Shown here: positions 1 to 13,100 of the stretch, piece after piece | Layout of the letters: every line of letters starts with the position of its first letter | How positions within the stretch are numbered: the first letter of the stretch is position 1 | Origin: Bugula neritina | Lineage: Eukaryota > Bryozoa > Gymnolaemata > Cheilostomatida > Bugulidae | DNA length: 64,000 nucleotides | Assembly (NCBI GenBank): GCA_964035545.1 | Contig: OZ037771.1 | Span: 11,607,980-11,671,979, forward strand | Direction of reading: 5' to 3' | Translations under genes and position numbers: made by a program | Notes under the pieces: model-generated | Told to the model about the DNA's origin: nothing | Databases searched by the model: none | Seen by the model: the letters and a program-made list of their open reading frames with translations, nothing else

Positions 1-2370
1 CTAAAATTATATTGACCAATCAAATAGTGCTTATCATTAATTTCAATTTTTGTCCATCGTCTGCAGCGAACACGATTTTGCTTGAATTCCCTCAAATTTA
101 ATCGTACATTTGAGTTTTTATGTCTAATAGTCAAATAGTCAAATATTAATCATCCTAAATCCATTAACGTTTTCTGTAAGCCAAAGTGAATCTCTCTTTA
201 GAGTTGTCATCTCACAGCCCTTAGTGGCTGGATCTTACAGGTAGCTTGTTCAGTGTCTCCATAATCCATTCAATACTACAACCAGCACAAAGAGATCAAA
301 GAACTTCACATCAATTATAATATCTCAACATTACAGGAATTTTTGAGGCAAACAATAAATTATTTGATGCTTCGGAATTTTATTATATTTAAAATTTATC
401 TAATTTGTACCTGTAATAATTAGATATTTCTAATGTTTTGTAAATAATAAAGCAGCTAGCTTCAGATCTAAAATGTTTTGTCCACTTAATTATTTACAAT
501 TATATTTGTATCTATAGTTGCAGATGAGTTTATAAAAATCAGTTGATAGTCTGCTTTTATCTGCTGTTGTTTAAATTGTACATTGTATACACATTACAAT
601 TATAATATTAGTATGTTGGTAGAAAACAAAATAAATTAATTGACAGGTATAAAATTATCGAAGCTTTTGTTCAGCAAATAATTTCTACTGACAAAAGCAA
701 AAAATTTATTTGGAAAATTTTAGAAGTAGAAGCTCAAAGTAGAGAGTAGTCTTTAAGCCACACTAGATAAAATAATTAGATGTTATAACTGATGCAAACA
801 GTAAACAAAGTGCCACTTGGTTATGTAATCAAGCAGTGGACTGAGAAAACATGCATTTATTTACCAGTTACAATCTACTGATTATGATTTGATGATTAGT
901 GATCTATAGAGATAGGGGCACAGTATCCAAAGCTGACAGTTCACAGTTCAACTCTTATCAAATATAGCCTTACTATCTACCAGCCGAAGGCTTACTTGCT
1001 AAAAGGTGGAATTGTCAAAGTGCCCTAACGAAAATATCTGCTAAAGTTTGTGAGTCTATAATTAACCATGCACTTAGAAAGCTGTTTAGAAGATGTGTCA
1101 GTTTGTGCACACTGAGCAGTGCTAGAAATGCTGGTGTGACCATCAGCTTAAACCTCGGTTTTTGAGCTGGCAATAATATAGTCAGATCTTTTAAGTCTAT
1201 TCTGGTTGTATCTACATAGTGAGGTGAGTTTGTATGCTAATATAGCGACTGCATTGCAATATGCATGTGCACAAGAGAGTAACTTGTTTAATAATGTACA
1301 TCTCTTGGTTTGATTGGTAGTACTAGTAGTACTATAAGCCATTCAAAGGCTGTTGTGGAGAAACTCTAACGACCTAAGCTTTTCAGTTGTCTTAATGAAT
1401 TTTGATTTAGGGTGGAAGTAGAAATTTTTGAAATAACATTTCTATAATCCAAATCACATGCTTTCTCCACTTCTCCTTTACTGCACTTACTTCTTATTGT
1501 TTTCATTTCTTTTTGCTTCATTTCTTGTTAGACAGATTATTTACCTTGTTGAAAATATTTGCATATATAGGTCAATTCAAAAGCTGCATGTAAACCAGCT
1601 TGCATTGCAAAAATATGTTTTAGTAAAATCTTCAAACCAAAGATTTATTTCTGCTGGTCAAACGATTTTAGTTAACTAACGAGTTACAAGTTTCTTCATA
1701 TTAAAATTTCTCAAAACGTCACTATTAACTTCAATAGAAATATTTACATCTCAATCTGCTAAAAAGCTATATGTTTTGAGCAATCGATTAGATTTGAGAT
1801 ATAGATTGTAAGAACTTTGCCCAATGGGATACGAACCACAGACCTCCGGCTTGCAAGCAGGAGAGCTAAACCATTACACCACAGGGACTACTGGGTAAAC
1901 TCAACACTACATAGAGGTTAAAGTAGAATTTTTGATAACTCCTAAATGCTGCATCATATTGTCAAAACACATAATTTTATAATCTACTCTCTTAGTGTGG
2001 TTAAAAAGTTACCCAGGACTTTGGAATATAAACCAGTTAGCTTATGTGACAGAAGGCCGGCCAAATAACTTTGCAGTAAAATATTATGTGCACACAGTTT
2101 GTTCTCATGTGTCAGTGCTAAAGTGCACCCTCTGTCAAATAGTTTTGTTACCCAAAACTGATCTACACTCAACCTTTCTCACTGCAACATGCAATCTCTG
2201 CTGCACTTTCTTCTCGTTGCTGAAGAGGTGTCATGAGTTTGTTGCAGCAGTGTCTGGTGACCATTACTTTCTAGGATATATTCTATTCTACATGTTGCTT
2301 ATGCTCTATGCTATCAGGTACTGAACTGACTGCTGTGTGTGAGAGTGTCTAGCACTTTGAACCTGGTATA
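1..2370. other. intergenic, upstream of the acyltransferase gene
   Basis: AT-rich sequence with no reading frame that looks like a protein and no credible exon pair before the first acyltransferase exon. It presumably holds the promoter and 5' UTR of that gene, but I see no clear TATA box. The only structured item is the tRNA-like block at about 1820-1890. Confidence 0.6.
1820..1890 (-). other. degenerate tRNA-like sequence (tRNA pseudogene or SINE head)
   Basis: On the minus strand there is an A-box-like TGGTGTAATGG and, about 44 nt later, a B-box-like GGTTCGTATCC. This is the spacing found in tRNA genes. Between them CCTGC-TTGCAA-GCCGG could form an imperfect anticodon stem. The acceptor and T stems pair poorly, so a working tRNA is unlikely. 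A decayed tRNA or the head of a tRNA-derived SINE fits best. Confidence 0.35.
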
Positions 2371-5300
2371 ATGGGGGCAAAAAGACTGCTGGAAATATTT
2401 GCCATCACTCAATGGGTGTGCTCATTCCTCTTCCTGGGCTTTACCTGTCTGGGGTTTATGATTTACCTTGGCTTTACCAGGTATGTTGGCTTTACCTGTC
2501 CAGCTTTACCAGGTATGTAAGCTCCAAAGGCTTGCAATTGAGTTACAAGCTATTTGCTCCTGTTAGTTGGAATACAGGGTACAGCCATAGACATCACACA
2601 GAGACTATTATAGTGATAAGAACTCAAATAATTTATACCCTATTATATTGCAGCAGTGAATGGGTAAAATTATGGTTATATAATATCACCCCTTTGCTAT
2701 TTCACTCAATAAAAATACTTTATTGCTATAGCAGCATTACTGCATACAATTCTGGTTATACCAAAATATTACATTTAAAATTATATATTGCTCTTAACAA
2801 TAATTAGAGAGGTTAGAATTACAGCTGAAAAGAGTAAAAACTCATGATATTTTGATTAAAATAACACATGGAAGTTTAAAGTGACATTCTTATAGTGTCT
2901 GCATGTTTTTTTTATTTAGACTGTGGCCCTTTACCTTAGTATATCTGGCATGGTACTTATATGATAGAAAGTCTCCTCACAAAGGAGGGCGCAGAGTAGA
3001 AGCTATTAGACGTTGGAAGGTCTGGGAACATTTCAAAGACTACTTCCCACTAAAGCTAGTAAAAACTTGTGACTTGGATCCAAACAAAAACTACTTATTT
3101 GCATGTCATCCCCATGGAGTACTCTGTGTCAGCCATTTCGGAAACTTTGCTACTGAGGCTACAGGATTTAGCAAACTCTTTCCTGGAATTGATCCTCACC
3201 TGATTGTTCTAGATGGACAGTTCCAGTTCCCTCTGTACAGAGAATACTTTATGACTACAGGTAGTTTAATTTAACTCTTCAGATTAGAAGCTGTTATATA
3301 TTCATCATTGTACTATGTATGTTATGTCATATTGCAAGTTGTATAATATATGTTATAGTATATATATTGTGTACATTACATTATGCATACTGACGTAACA
3401 AAGGCATTTGACCTGGTCAGAAAAATTGATTAATGTTATAAACTTGTATTATACACATGATATATTGCATCACATATAATATCATATTATGTATATTGTA
3501 TTATGTAAATTGAACAATATGACATATTCTGTTTCCCTGAACAGGATAGAGTGTAGATAGGTGAAGATTACATATATAATATTGCATAATGTATATTTAT
3601 ATGCATATGTAATATTATACATGTACACTGTATTATATTTAGTATATTGTGTTATATATAGTATGTTGTATCAATTTATAAAACATAGTATTTTGCACAA
3701 TGCTATGTTATCATATAACAGTGCTTTTCAAAGTATCCTACTATGTTATATTATTGTAAAGTTTATAGACACAAGAATAAATTATGACTGGATACTCTCC
3801 CTAACATCACAATGGCCTTAACTGTGGTTCGAACCAATGACTTTGTGTTTACTAAGCCATAGTTTAGGGTGCAGACCACGTCTGCACCATAAACTATGTT
3901 ATACTATATAGTATATACCAGGGTTGGGGTCAATTACATGTGAATGTAATTAATTACAATTACAATTACATGAAGATTTGTCAATTACAATTACAATTAT
4001 AATTACAGTTAAAAATAAATGTAATTAATTACAATTACAATTACATGGCAATGTAATTAATTACAATTACAATTACTTTTGTTCTCACAAGAAATAAATA
4101 GAAGTCACTTCTAGGGTCTAACTACCAGGGGCAGTTTTGACAGTGGTGAACCTCTTTTATTTTCTACAGTGATACTATAGGGTCATTCCATACCAAATCA
4201 ACCAACTTTCAAGGGGTCCCACGTCTTTGTGTTTCAGATTTTGCTCATATTTACACTGAATGGACCTACACATGTTGAGATTATCATTCGTGAATATTTC
4301 TGGCCTGACACAAAAACATTTTGAGAAATTACTACTTTGGTAAACAAAGGTTGGAAAATATTTTGAGGAAAATTTGTGATTTATACTTTTAGACCAATTT
4401 ATAAGTAATTTAAAATTTGATTAGGCGAGTATTTGAAATTTTTCAAAATTTACAAAGTTTTGTTCATATTCAATGATTTTGCATATATGCACACAAAGTA
4501 TTCTGTAGTATGTATTGCTACTAGTGCAAATTGATAGATATTTTCAAATCACACAGCAAATTTTAAGGCTCAGTCTAGAAAAATGATTGAGATATAGACG
4601 TTTATAGATTAGTCTAAAAGTAGAAATCACAAATTTTCCTCAAAATGTTTCTCAACCTTTGTCTACAAAAGTAGTCAGTTCTCAAAAAAAATTTGTGTCA
4701 GGTCAAAAATACTGAAGAAGAGTACTTGAGGCATGTGTAGGTCTATTTGGTGTAAACATGAACAAAATCTGAGACGCAAATAGACGCGGGCAATTGGGTG
4801 AGTTAGCATGGAATGACCCTATGCTATATTGACCTAACTATCTGAACTTGTTATTTAACAGTAGGCATTGTAGAAAAAGAAGGAGTTTTTAAGATTTAAA
4901 AGTTTGAAGTAATTGACATGTAATTATAAAGTAATTGTAAAAATCAATTACATTAGATATGTAATTAATTACAATTACAATTACAATTACATTTTTAAAC
5001 CTCAATTACAAATTACATTCAATTACTTGAAAAAATGTAATTAATTACAGCCAATTACAATTACAAATTACAATTACCCCAACCCTGGTATATACCACCT
5101 CATTATTTACAGGGTCATGCGGCTGTAACAAGGATAGTCTAGAATATATCCTCAAATCTAAAGGTCAAGGTAATGCTGCCTGTTTAATAGTGGGCGGAGC
5201 TCTGGAAGCTTTAGCTGCACATCCAGGTCACTTTAATCTCAACCTGAATAAAAAGAAGGGCTTCATTAAAAGTGCTATAAGGACAGGGTAAGTCTAACTT

Positions 5301-6087
5301 ATACCAACAGTGAGTATAAGTAAGTATGATTTACATTGAAAGTATTATAAAAAAATTGATTTATAAATACAATTATTCAATTTGAATAACACTTCCAGCA
5401 TAAAGTGTTATTGTTGAGAGATATAGTGAATCTGTTTCAGAGCCAGCATTGTGCCTGTATTCAGTTTTGGTGAAAACAATTTATACAACCAGGCCCCAAA
5501 CCCTATTGGATCAAGACTTCGTCGCTTTCAGATGATGGCCACAACCTATCTTGGCCTTTCTCCACCATTTTTTTATGCTCGAGGCATTGTACCTTACAGC
5601 AAGCCAGTCACAACTGTAGGTAGGTGTGCTATTTTAATCACTGTGACAACTGTGGGTAGGTGAGCTATTTTAATCACTCTGACAACTGTGGGTAGGTGTG
5701 CTATTTTAATCACTGTGACAACTGTGGGTAGGTGCGCTATTTTAATCACTGTGACAACTGTAGGTAGGTGTGCTATGCAAATCACTGAGACTATCATTAC
5801 AGGTCAACTATTACCTATAATAATGAAAGTTGGCAAATAACTTTACAATTGACAAAAAGTCTTCCTTAAGAAGCGTTGCTAAACAAGCAATAAGAATTCC
5901 ATGCCAGTCATTAAAACAATATATGCTTTTAGTTGGTTCACCAATAGAAGTAGACCAGAATAACACACCAACACCTGAAGAGATCAATGAACTTCACACT
6001 AGATATGTTGCAGCTCTCATAGACCTCTTTGAAACTCACAAACATAAATATGGGATAGCTGAAGGAACCCACTTGAACTTGTTTTAA
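2371..6087 (+). CDS. DGAT2/MOGAT-family acyl-CoA acyltransferase, five exons
   Basis: Exons 2371-2480, 2920-3260, 5113-5287, 5441-5619 and 5933-6087 join in phase to 960 nt (319 aa plus stop). The family transfers acyl groups from acyl-CoA to mono- or diacylglycerol at the ER membrane in triacylglycerol synthesis. Visible features: a hydrophobic hairpin at residues ~8-52, a Tyr-Phe-Pro motif near 78-80, the catalytic-site His-Pro-His-Gly at 100-103, then conserved blocks around VPVFSFGEN, ITTVVG-type and a C-terminal YVAALIDLFE-like helix. Length is slightly under the usual 330-390 aa. The stretch before VPYSKP is about ten residues shorter than in vertebrate DGAT2 (ARG joins directly to IVPY). 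The start ATG at 2371 was chosen because exon 1 reads straight into the usual N-terminal membrane helix. DGAT2, MOGAT and wax-synthase subtypes cannot be separated by eye. Confidence 0.93.
3858..3898. repeat. 41-nt near-perfect hairpin in acyltransferase intron 2
   Basis: The left arm CATAGTTTAGGGTGCAGAC and the right arm pair over 19 positions with one mismatch around a 3-nt loop. A tRNA B-box-like GGTTCGAACC lies just upstream near 3826. It may be a remnant of a small inverted-repeat element. Confidence 0.6.
3919..5087. mobile_element. non-autonomous hAT-type element in acyltransferase intron 2
   Basis: The element begins CAGGGTTGGGGT and ends with its reverse complement ACCCCAACCCTG. It is flanked on both sides by the same 8 bp, GTATATAC (3911-3918 and 5088-5095). 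An 8-bp duplication with CAG...CTG ends is the hAT hallmark. The interior near each end consists of repeated AATTAC/GTAATT motifs. No transposase frame is present. About 640 bp of the 1169 bp is a second element nested inside. Confidence 0.82.
4179..4820. mobile_element. nested inverted-repeat (foldback) element
   Basis: The ends are AGGGTCATTCCAT and its complement ATGGAATGACCCT. Inverted similarity continues inward for roughly 200 bp: for example the blocks near 4330-4400 and 4600-4680 are imperfect reverse complements. There is no coding sequence. The target duplication is unclear (at most 2 bp). It lies inside the AATTAC-rich hAT element and is therefore younger. Confidence 0.7.
5611..5790. 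repeat. 36-bp minisatellite, five copies, carrying a splice donor
   Basis: Five tandem copies of a 36-bp unit start at 5611, 5647, 5683, 5719 and 5755. Each contains CAACTGT(A/G)GGTAGGTG. The first copy is the end of acyltransferase exon 4 and its donor; the others repeat the exon end and donor within the intron. The last copy diverges at its 3' end. Confidence 0.9.
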
Positions 6088-7414
6088 GAGAACGATACTG
6101 CTTTGAATTCATATTGAGAATTCAAAAATGTATTAAACTTAGAAACTTTCTAAGCCAGTTTAATATTATGAATTATAAAATAATGTATTGGTTTTGTTAG
6201 AAATCAAAATTTAAGTATGCAGCAATATATCATGTTTGTATCAACACTATAAAACGTTTTGCTACTTAATTATGCAAGTATTTTGGTAATCACAGTTTAA
6301 TTTACAATAGCTTATGTATGAGGATAGTCCAATACCAGTTATATAGGGGTAACATAGAGGGGGGTGAGGGGGGGGGGGTGGCAGAGCTGTCATAGGGGTA
6401 CAAAAAGCCAGTTAAATTGTGAGAGAACTTAGTGACTTAGAGTTGTGATTTTTCTTTAATAAAAAGGCAATGACATAATTATTCAACCATTGTAGTTTCA
6501 ACACTTGCAGAGCATACATGTCGAAGAGGCGAGTCAAAAACTGTTTTTACCTACTTTTTGTACATGCCATAAAAACTTTATAACTTTATAACCGGTAACA
6601 AGCCTAGGTTCTACTGATATTGTTGCTTGTCTCTACATTGCTTAACTAGTATATTAGCAAACTCGAAAATAAATTTCTCTTGAACAGCATTTATTTTCAA
6701 CTTGGCCACACTGGGCACAATGGGCTACTTGACTATTGCATCCTGATCACTGTTATTTATTTGTTTGCCCAAAAATATTGTTGAAATCTATAAATCTATA
6801 AATATAGCCATTTCTGACCTTTTTGTAAAATATCAAAGACATCATGGTAAGACTACCAAACTACAAAGTTAAGCTGCCCTAGTATATGCATCTGGTGAGC
6901 TTATAGCTTCGCTATTTTATACATCACACAAAACACTTTGCTGTTGCTATTAATGGATAGTCATGATATTCATTATACATTATATCATTGAGAGAATATA
7001 CATGTATTTGACTAAAATAAATTGTGAGTTGCTCATTTCCTCCCCCTTCCGCACTCCTGCCACAAACTTCAACCACATTAGCTACAGTTCATAGAAAAAA
7101 ATCTACCTGGAATTTTGTAGCACATGAAACTAAAGTTTTTTCTGGTGAAAGTTCCTGTGAAGTAAAAATAGAAAAAAACATTTCTCCTTCTAAACATGAA
7201 TGATAATGGCACCATAGAAATGAGTGATGTGTGTTCGATTTTGCCTCTCCCTGCTATCTGTGGTGGTACAAACTGTACAGCTAAAACATAACTTTCACTG
7301 TATATCTGAAAGAGAATTTATATTTACATGCCTATATTAAAATATATAGATCAGATGCAACAAAATCAGAAAATTTTATCAAGCATATGCAGATCATGTC
7401 AATAGATGTGTGAA
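6088..7414. other. 3' flank of the acyltransferase gene
   Basis: AT-rich sequence with ATTAAA-like polyadenylation signals shortly after the stop codon and a G-rich run near 6358-6381. I see no further gene. Confidence 0.5.
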
Positions 7415-9745
7415 GTTATGTTCCCTGATGAAGGAATAGAAAGCTGGTATAGAAAGCACTTTACACCTTGTATGTCAGTAAAAGGTAATAAATGATTTCT
7501 ATGTCAGCTAAAATATTTTCAATCATTTTTCTGTTTGCAGAGCATTTCATGATATAAAGATGCAAAAGCTTGATTGACTTAGAAGAAATCCTGTAAAGCA
7601 ATATTGATGAGGACATAAAATGTACAGTTAGTATAAAATTAAACCTCAACCCATGCTTTACATCATACAGAATTAAAGTTATTCTGTGTTAACTAGAATA
7701 TTGTTGCTGTCACTAGAATATAGGGTTGTGTTCCCTGATGAAGGAATATAAAGCTGGTATAGAAAGCACTTTACACTTTGTATATTAGCAAAAAAATGTA
7801 AAATGATTTCTATGTCAGCTAAAATATCTCAATAATTTTTCTAATGGTAGAACCTTTCTAGATATGAAGGTTCAAAAGCTTTAGCAAATTTAAACAAAAT
7901 TTGTAAAGCAATATTGATTAGCTTTAAAAATGGACGACATAAAATATATATACAGTTACAATAGAACCACCACAACCCAATGCAATATATCAGACTGGAT
8001 AGAGGTTTTTCTATGTTAACTTGATTAAGACTGTTGCTCTAACTAAAAATTGGAGTTGTGTTCCCTAATGAAGGAATATATAGATGGAGAATACAAAATA
8101 TACAGTTAGTATAGAACAAGCCTCACCTTGTACTTTCTGTCAGACAAGATTAAAGTTGTTCTATGTTAACTAGAATATATTGTTGTTGTCACTGGAATGT
8201 AGAGTTGTATTCTCTGATGAAAGAATATAAAGCTGGTATGGAAAGTCACAAGCTTTACTAAAACTTAAAACATATTGACAGGCTTTAAGTGTAAACATAA
8301 AATATACAGCTATAGTTAAGATTTATCAAATTTCCATGTATTATATTATAATAAATTAGATTCAAAACTATGCCACTCGTTGATTTCTTAATAATTTTTA
8401 CTAATTTTGATGATGGCCAAGACATCATCTGTAAAATATTTCTTAGCTGTCATACAACCAATAACATTGAAAGGTTTTGAAAATTGAGAATAAAAAATAC
8501 ACAGTTAATATAGACTAGCCCTCACTTTGTACAATTTCTGTCAGACAAGATTAAAGTTATTCTATGTTAACTAAAATATTGTTGCTATTACTAGAAGTTG
8601 AAAATACTTGGTAGGCTAGGATAATTGCAGACATAAAATATACAGTTAATATAGAACTACTCCAACCCAGTGCTCTGTATCAGACTGGATAGAAATTGTT
8701 CTATGCTAACTAAAATATTGTTGTTGTTGTCACTAAAATATAGTGTTGTGTTCCAGATGAAAGAAGGAATAAAAATCTGGAATAAAAAGCACCTTACACT
8801 TTGAAGGTTTGCAAAAATTACCAGATTGTTTCTTTGGCAGCAAAAATGTTTTAAATGATTTTTCTGTTTGTAGATATGAAGATAAACTATTGGAGAATAT
8901 AAAATATATACAGTTAATATAGAACCACCCTAACTCCATGCAATATATCATATGGAATTGAAGTTGTTCTATGCTAACTAGAATGTTATTGTTGTCACTA
9001 GAATAGAGTCGTGTTTTCTGATGAAAGGAATATAAAGCTGGTATAGAAAACACCTTACACCTTGTATGCCAGTAAAAATGTAAAATGATTTCTATGCCAG
9101 CTGAAATTATTTCCGATGAGTTTTCTGTTTGCAAATATGAAGATAGACTATTGGATAGAGTTAGTATAGAACTACACCAACCCTTCATATCAGAAGATAA
9201 TTGAAGTTCTTCTATGTTAACTAAAATATTGTTGTAGTCACTAATGGTGTAAATTTATTTATAAAAAGCACCTTACACTTTGAAGGTTTGCAAAAATTAC
9301 CAGATTGTTTCTTTGGCAGCAAAAATGTTTTAAATGATTTTTCTGTTTGTAGATATGAAGATAAACTATTGGAGAATATAAAATATATACAGTTAATATA
9401 GAACCACCCTAACTCCATGCAATATATCATATGGAATTGAAGTTGTTCTATGCTAACTAGAATGTTATTGTTGTCACTAGAATATAGAGTCGTGTTTTCT
9501 GATGAAAGGAATATAAAGCTGGTATAGAAAACACCTTACACCTTGTATGCCAGTAAAAATGTAAAATGATTTCTATGCCAGCTGAAATTATTTCCGATGA
9601 GTTTTCTGTTTGCAAATATGAAGATAGACTATTGGATAGAGTTAGTATAGAACTACACCAACCCTTCATATCAGAAGATAATTGAAGTTCTTCTATGTTA
9701 ACTAAAATATTGTTGTAGTCACTAATGGTGTAAATTTATTTATAT
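7415..9745. repeat. degenerate tandem array, about seven units of 150-480 bp
   Basis: A recurring block reads roughly: a GTTGTGTTCCCTGATGAAGG-like start, then AAAGCTGGTATAGAAAGCAC, TTACACYTTGTATG, a TTTTCTGTTTG stretch and ACATAAAATATACAGTTA. It appears near 7421, 7730, 8046, 8190, 8729, 8996 and 9476 with variable spacing and divergence. No conserved reading frame runs through it. Confidence 0.75.
8784..9741. repeat. recent ~480-bp tandem duplication inside the array
   Basis: The sequence from about 8784 repeats almost exactly from about 9263 (offset 479, then 481 after a 2-bp difference). Both copies end with CTAATGGTGTAAATTTATTT. Differences are very few, so the duplication is much younger than the rest of the array. 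Confidence 0.9.
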
Positions 9746-9858
9746 GCTATAGCTTAAATATAGGAGCATTTGAAGATATAAAGATCAAGTTTTGAAGCAG
9801 ATATAATAATAATATAAAAGAACAACACAAAGAGGAAGTGGTTAGTGATGTTGCTTAC

Positions 9859-10126
9859 CTGACTAAGATTTAGAAAGCATTTCATTTCGTTTCCAATTTT
9901 GCTTTAGCAGTTCTCGCATAATTCTTTACCAGTACCTTTCTTCCCCCCTGCAAACCCAACCAGCTTAGCTTTGCTTTATGTGTCAAAGTGATCAAGATTC
10001 CAAGTGTTACGGTTCCAGAGTATCTGCTGATGTTGCTGGTGTTTGATTGACACTGAGATTCCCCAGAAAAGCAGCTCTTTATATAGGTGTGGGAAGAGGA
10101 CGACCACTCAGGGGGCTTGTGATTGG
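9859..10126 (-). promoter_or_regulatory. promoter-like region and possible first exon, minus strand
   Basis: Read on the minus strand: a CCAAT box (10122-10126), a TATA box TATATAAAG (10077-10085) about 40 bp downstream, then about 200 bp ending at a good splice donor, CAG|GTAAGC, with the exon end at 9859. The putative first exon holds only a tiny ATG frame, so it would be non-coding or a 5' UTR. Downstream, toward the repeat array, I could not find a coding exon to join to it. Confidence 0.4.
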
Positions 10127-10129
10127 ACG

Positions 10130-13100
10130 CTTAACTACCAACTTAAATGTTCACGCCCAGTTGACTCCTCCACAAAAGCAATCTATTGGTTAATTTATTT
10201 CTTTTAGATCAAATGTGAGTTTTGTCCTTGAAAACAACATAAGCACTTCTTAGAAAATGAAACTGGATAGGGATAACTTATAACATGAAAGCTGATGAAG
10301 ACAAAAGCTTTAATAATATATTTGCTTTTGACTGCCTAAAGTGTTTATGACAGCTACTGCTGCTTTACTAACTAATAAAAGTTTTCCATGCTCCCTTTAC
10401 CAGTTCTTTCATTATATGATACAATCCAGAAATAAGAGTTCTACTAACCCTGGAAATTTCTCACAAATCTACTACATAATGATACACACTTTACAACATG
10501 GGCCAGGGAAATTAATTTAGCATACTATGAGCCTCCTTATTTTTCTCAAGTAAACTCTTGCTGCTAATAGGTATATTTCCTTCTAACGATAATAGAATAG
10601 TAATAAATAAAAAGCAAAACATCAAATAATTTTAATTTCAAGTAATATTTTTTACATTATATGCTGATTTTGTGGTCCAAATACACAGGTTTCAATTATA
10701 ATTGTAGCAGGTTTATAAATATAATTATTCCAAAGATAGTCAGTGAGTAAATTTTCAAAAGTTATATTCTATAAATTATAATTTACTAACAGTTACACAG
10801 ATTTCAATCATTCAATTATCAAAAACAAATAATACTAAGGTTTTATCTAGTATAGCAAGATCATAAGCAGCGTTAGCTTTCACAAATAGTTAGTAAAATT
10901 TCTCCACTACACATCTTTTGATTGTGTTTCCGCTAAAAAAGACACAGTTTTATTAAAATTCTCTCATGCTGTCCATTTTTACACGCTTAAAACAAATAAT
11001 TTTCATGAATTTTCAACTAATTTTAACTTTAGTTGTTGTTTGTTCAGCTTGTACAGAATGACAACATGATTCATATCACACCATGAGTACCTAAGTATTT
11101 TTATAAGAGGGACTTTATGAATTAATGCTTTTAGTTTTATATAAAATATTTGTTTTAGAACTGAAAACAGTAGAGATCTCTACGATGATTAAATTAAGTT
11201 TTACTTTATCTATTTTCCTATTTTTTTAGTTTTGTAGCTTTTTTAGTAAAAATCCTAACAAAAACCTTATCATATAGAAATGAATTTGATGTAATTTGTT
11301 TTTAGTTAGAGCTATGCTATAATTAGCTGCCTGGAGATAAGTTTGTCATGTCTTTATTGGTTAATATATATAGAATTTTAAATGAATTTATGTAGGAGAA
11401 TATTTAATTTTTTATTTCCTATTACGGTAACTTGAGAGCAGCTAGGTTGAGTTCAAGGGTCGGTGGCGAAAAAATTAGTTAGCCTAGCATAATACTTTCT
11501 CAAATATTTAGTGGTAGTCTTTACTCGTAAAATTCTTCAGCCATTTTCACTTCTTTCTTTGTTAATAACTGTTTGCAAATAGTTTACCTTTATTAAAAGC
11601 CCCCTATTTAAAGGATTACCTGTAGAATTTATAACTATAATTTACCTTGTGACCAGAAAGCCAGCTGAGCCAGTTTTGGACAATAAAAGCCTAATGTTTG
11701 ATTTCTAGCTAAAACCGCCTGACAGACATGCCTGGCAGGAGCAACAGTTTTAAGGAAACCTTTAATTATAAGATAGTGAAAATACTAAGTACACAAACTT
11801 TCAGTTTGTACCCAATCTAATTATTACTTATGGGAACTTGGTTATGTAAAGCTTAGCAAATGTCATCCCTACTTTCACTTTTAAACAAACATTACCGGTT
11901 GTACTTAGAAACACCAGACCCAGATAAAAATGGTAGAAAACAGAGATGCAACCACTCTGTGCTTTGTGAAATATGCATGGTGCCCTAAATGATTATAATG
12001 CTTAAGAGTTTTAAAGTCTTATATTTATTATCAATATTGGTGAACATTATTTTTGGCAAAAGTTAAAAATTGTTAACATATCGCACCTACAGTTGACCTT
12101 ATATAAGTCATCATTGTTTTCATATGGCAGTTTGGTAGCTAACAGAAAAATATATAATGGGAATTGTTATACGATTCAAACTGTTTGCTAAGCCGCTGAG
12201 CTAACATTATTTTGCGTTAAAAATAGAATGCACTTCATTGACAGTGTTTTGACTACATTTTGAAAGATTTTTTCTGATTGGAGTGAATGAGAATAACTAA
12301 AGTCGCCTTCAGCATTTCAATAAAATAAATAACATCTATAATGGTGGTTAAATGAAGCATTTTGCCATTTAAATTACACCTTGTGCTACGAAAACACCCA
12401 AGTTATAAAAACAAAATTACTATATTCAGCTATAAAATAGAATTAATATGGATAAAACTTGCTTTTCTAACACAATCCCGTGCATAAATTTTTGAGTTAC
12501 TGCAATTTGGAATTTTTCTGGACACTTAGTGCTAAGCTATTTAATTCATTTCGCAATTACTAAATTTATGTAAAAACTCCTCACTTTTTTTGATCAAGTA
12601 AAATACCATCAGTGTAAGTCTATACAATAAAAATAATAACCACTTATTTTATTAAAAGACTCCATTTGGACTAATTATATGTCATTATAAAATAAATCAA
12701 AGAGATATTTTAAAATTTTGCTTTGGAGTTTAGACCAATTTAGCTATACATTACATTGTATTGTGTCATTGCTATATATTTCATCTGTTTGGGTGTTTAT
12801 TGAGTTATTTTAGTAGAATTGTTAATATTCAGGGTTACTGAGTGTTATTCAACGTAATATCATTAATAAAACTTTCCAACAATTATGTAAAAATAAAAAC
12901 AGAGATAAAGCAATGAAATCAGCATTGAAATTTTTTTAGATACCTATTATAATTTGGCGCTTCTGTGTTTTTTGTTCAGTGGTCGCACTTTCCTAGGTGG
13001 TGTTTGAATGGAAAGATAAGTCATTATAGCTTTTTTGTGTTTCATTGAACTAAAACACCTGGCTATTTATTATAATATTTCAGAGGCACCTCCTTACACC

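Noticed and set aside
1820-1890. A functional tRNA gene
   Set aside because: A- and B-box-like blocks are present, but the acceptor and T stems do not pair, so only a degenerate tRNA-like feature is listed.
5594-5797. Minus-strand frame with 12-residue repeats
   Set aside because: It is the complement of the 36-bp minisatellite over an acyltransferase exon end; 36 is divisible by three so any frame looks periodic.
8733-9669. Three related minus-strand frames of 69-151 codons
   Set aside because: They repeat because of the ~480-bp tandem duplication; other units of the array do not keep the frame.
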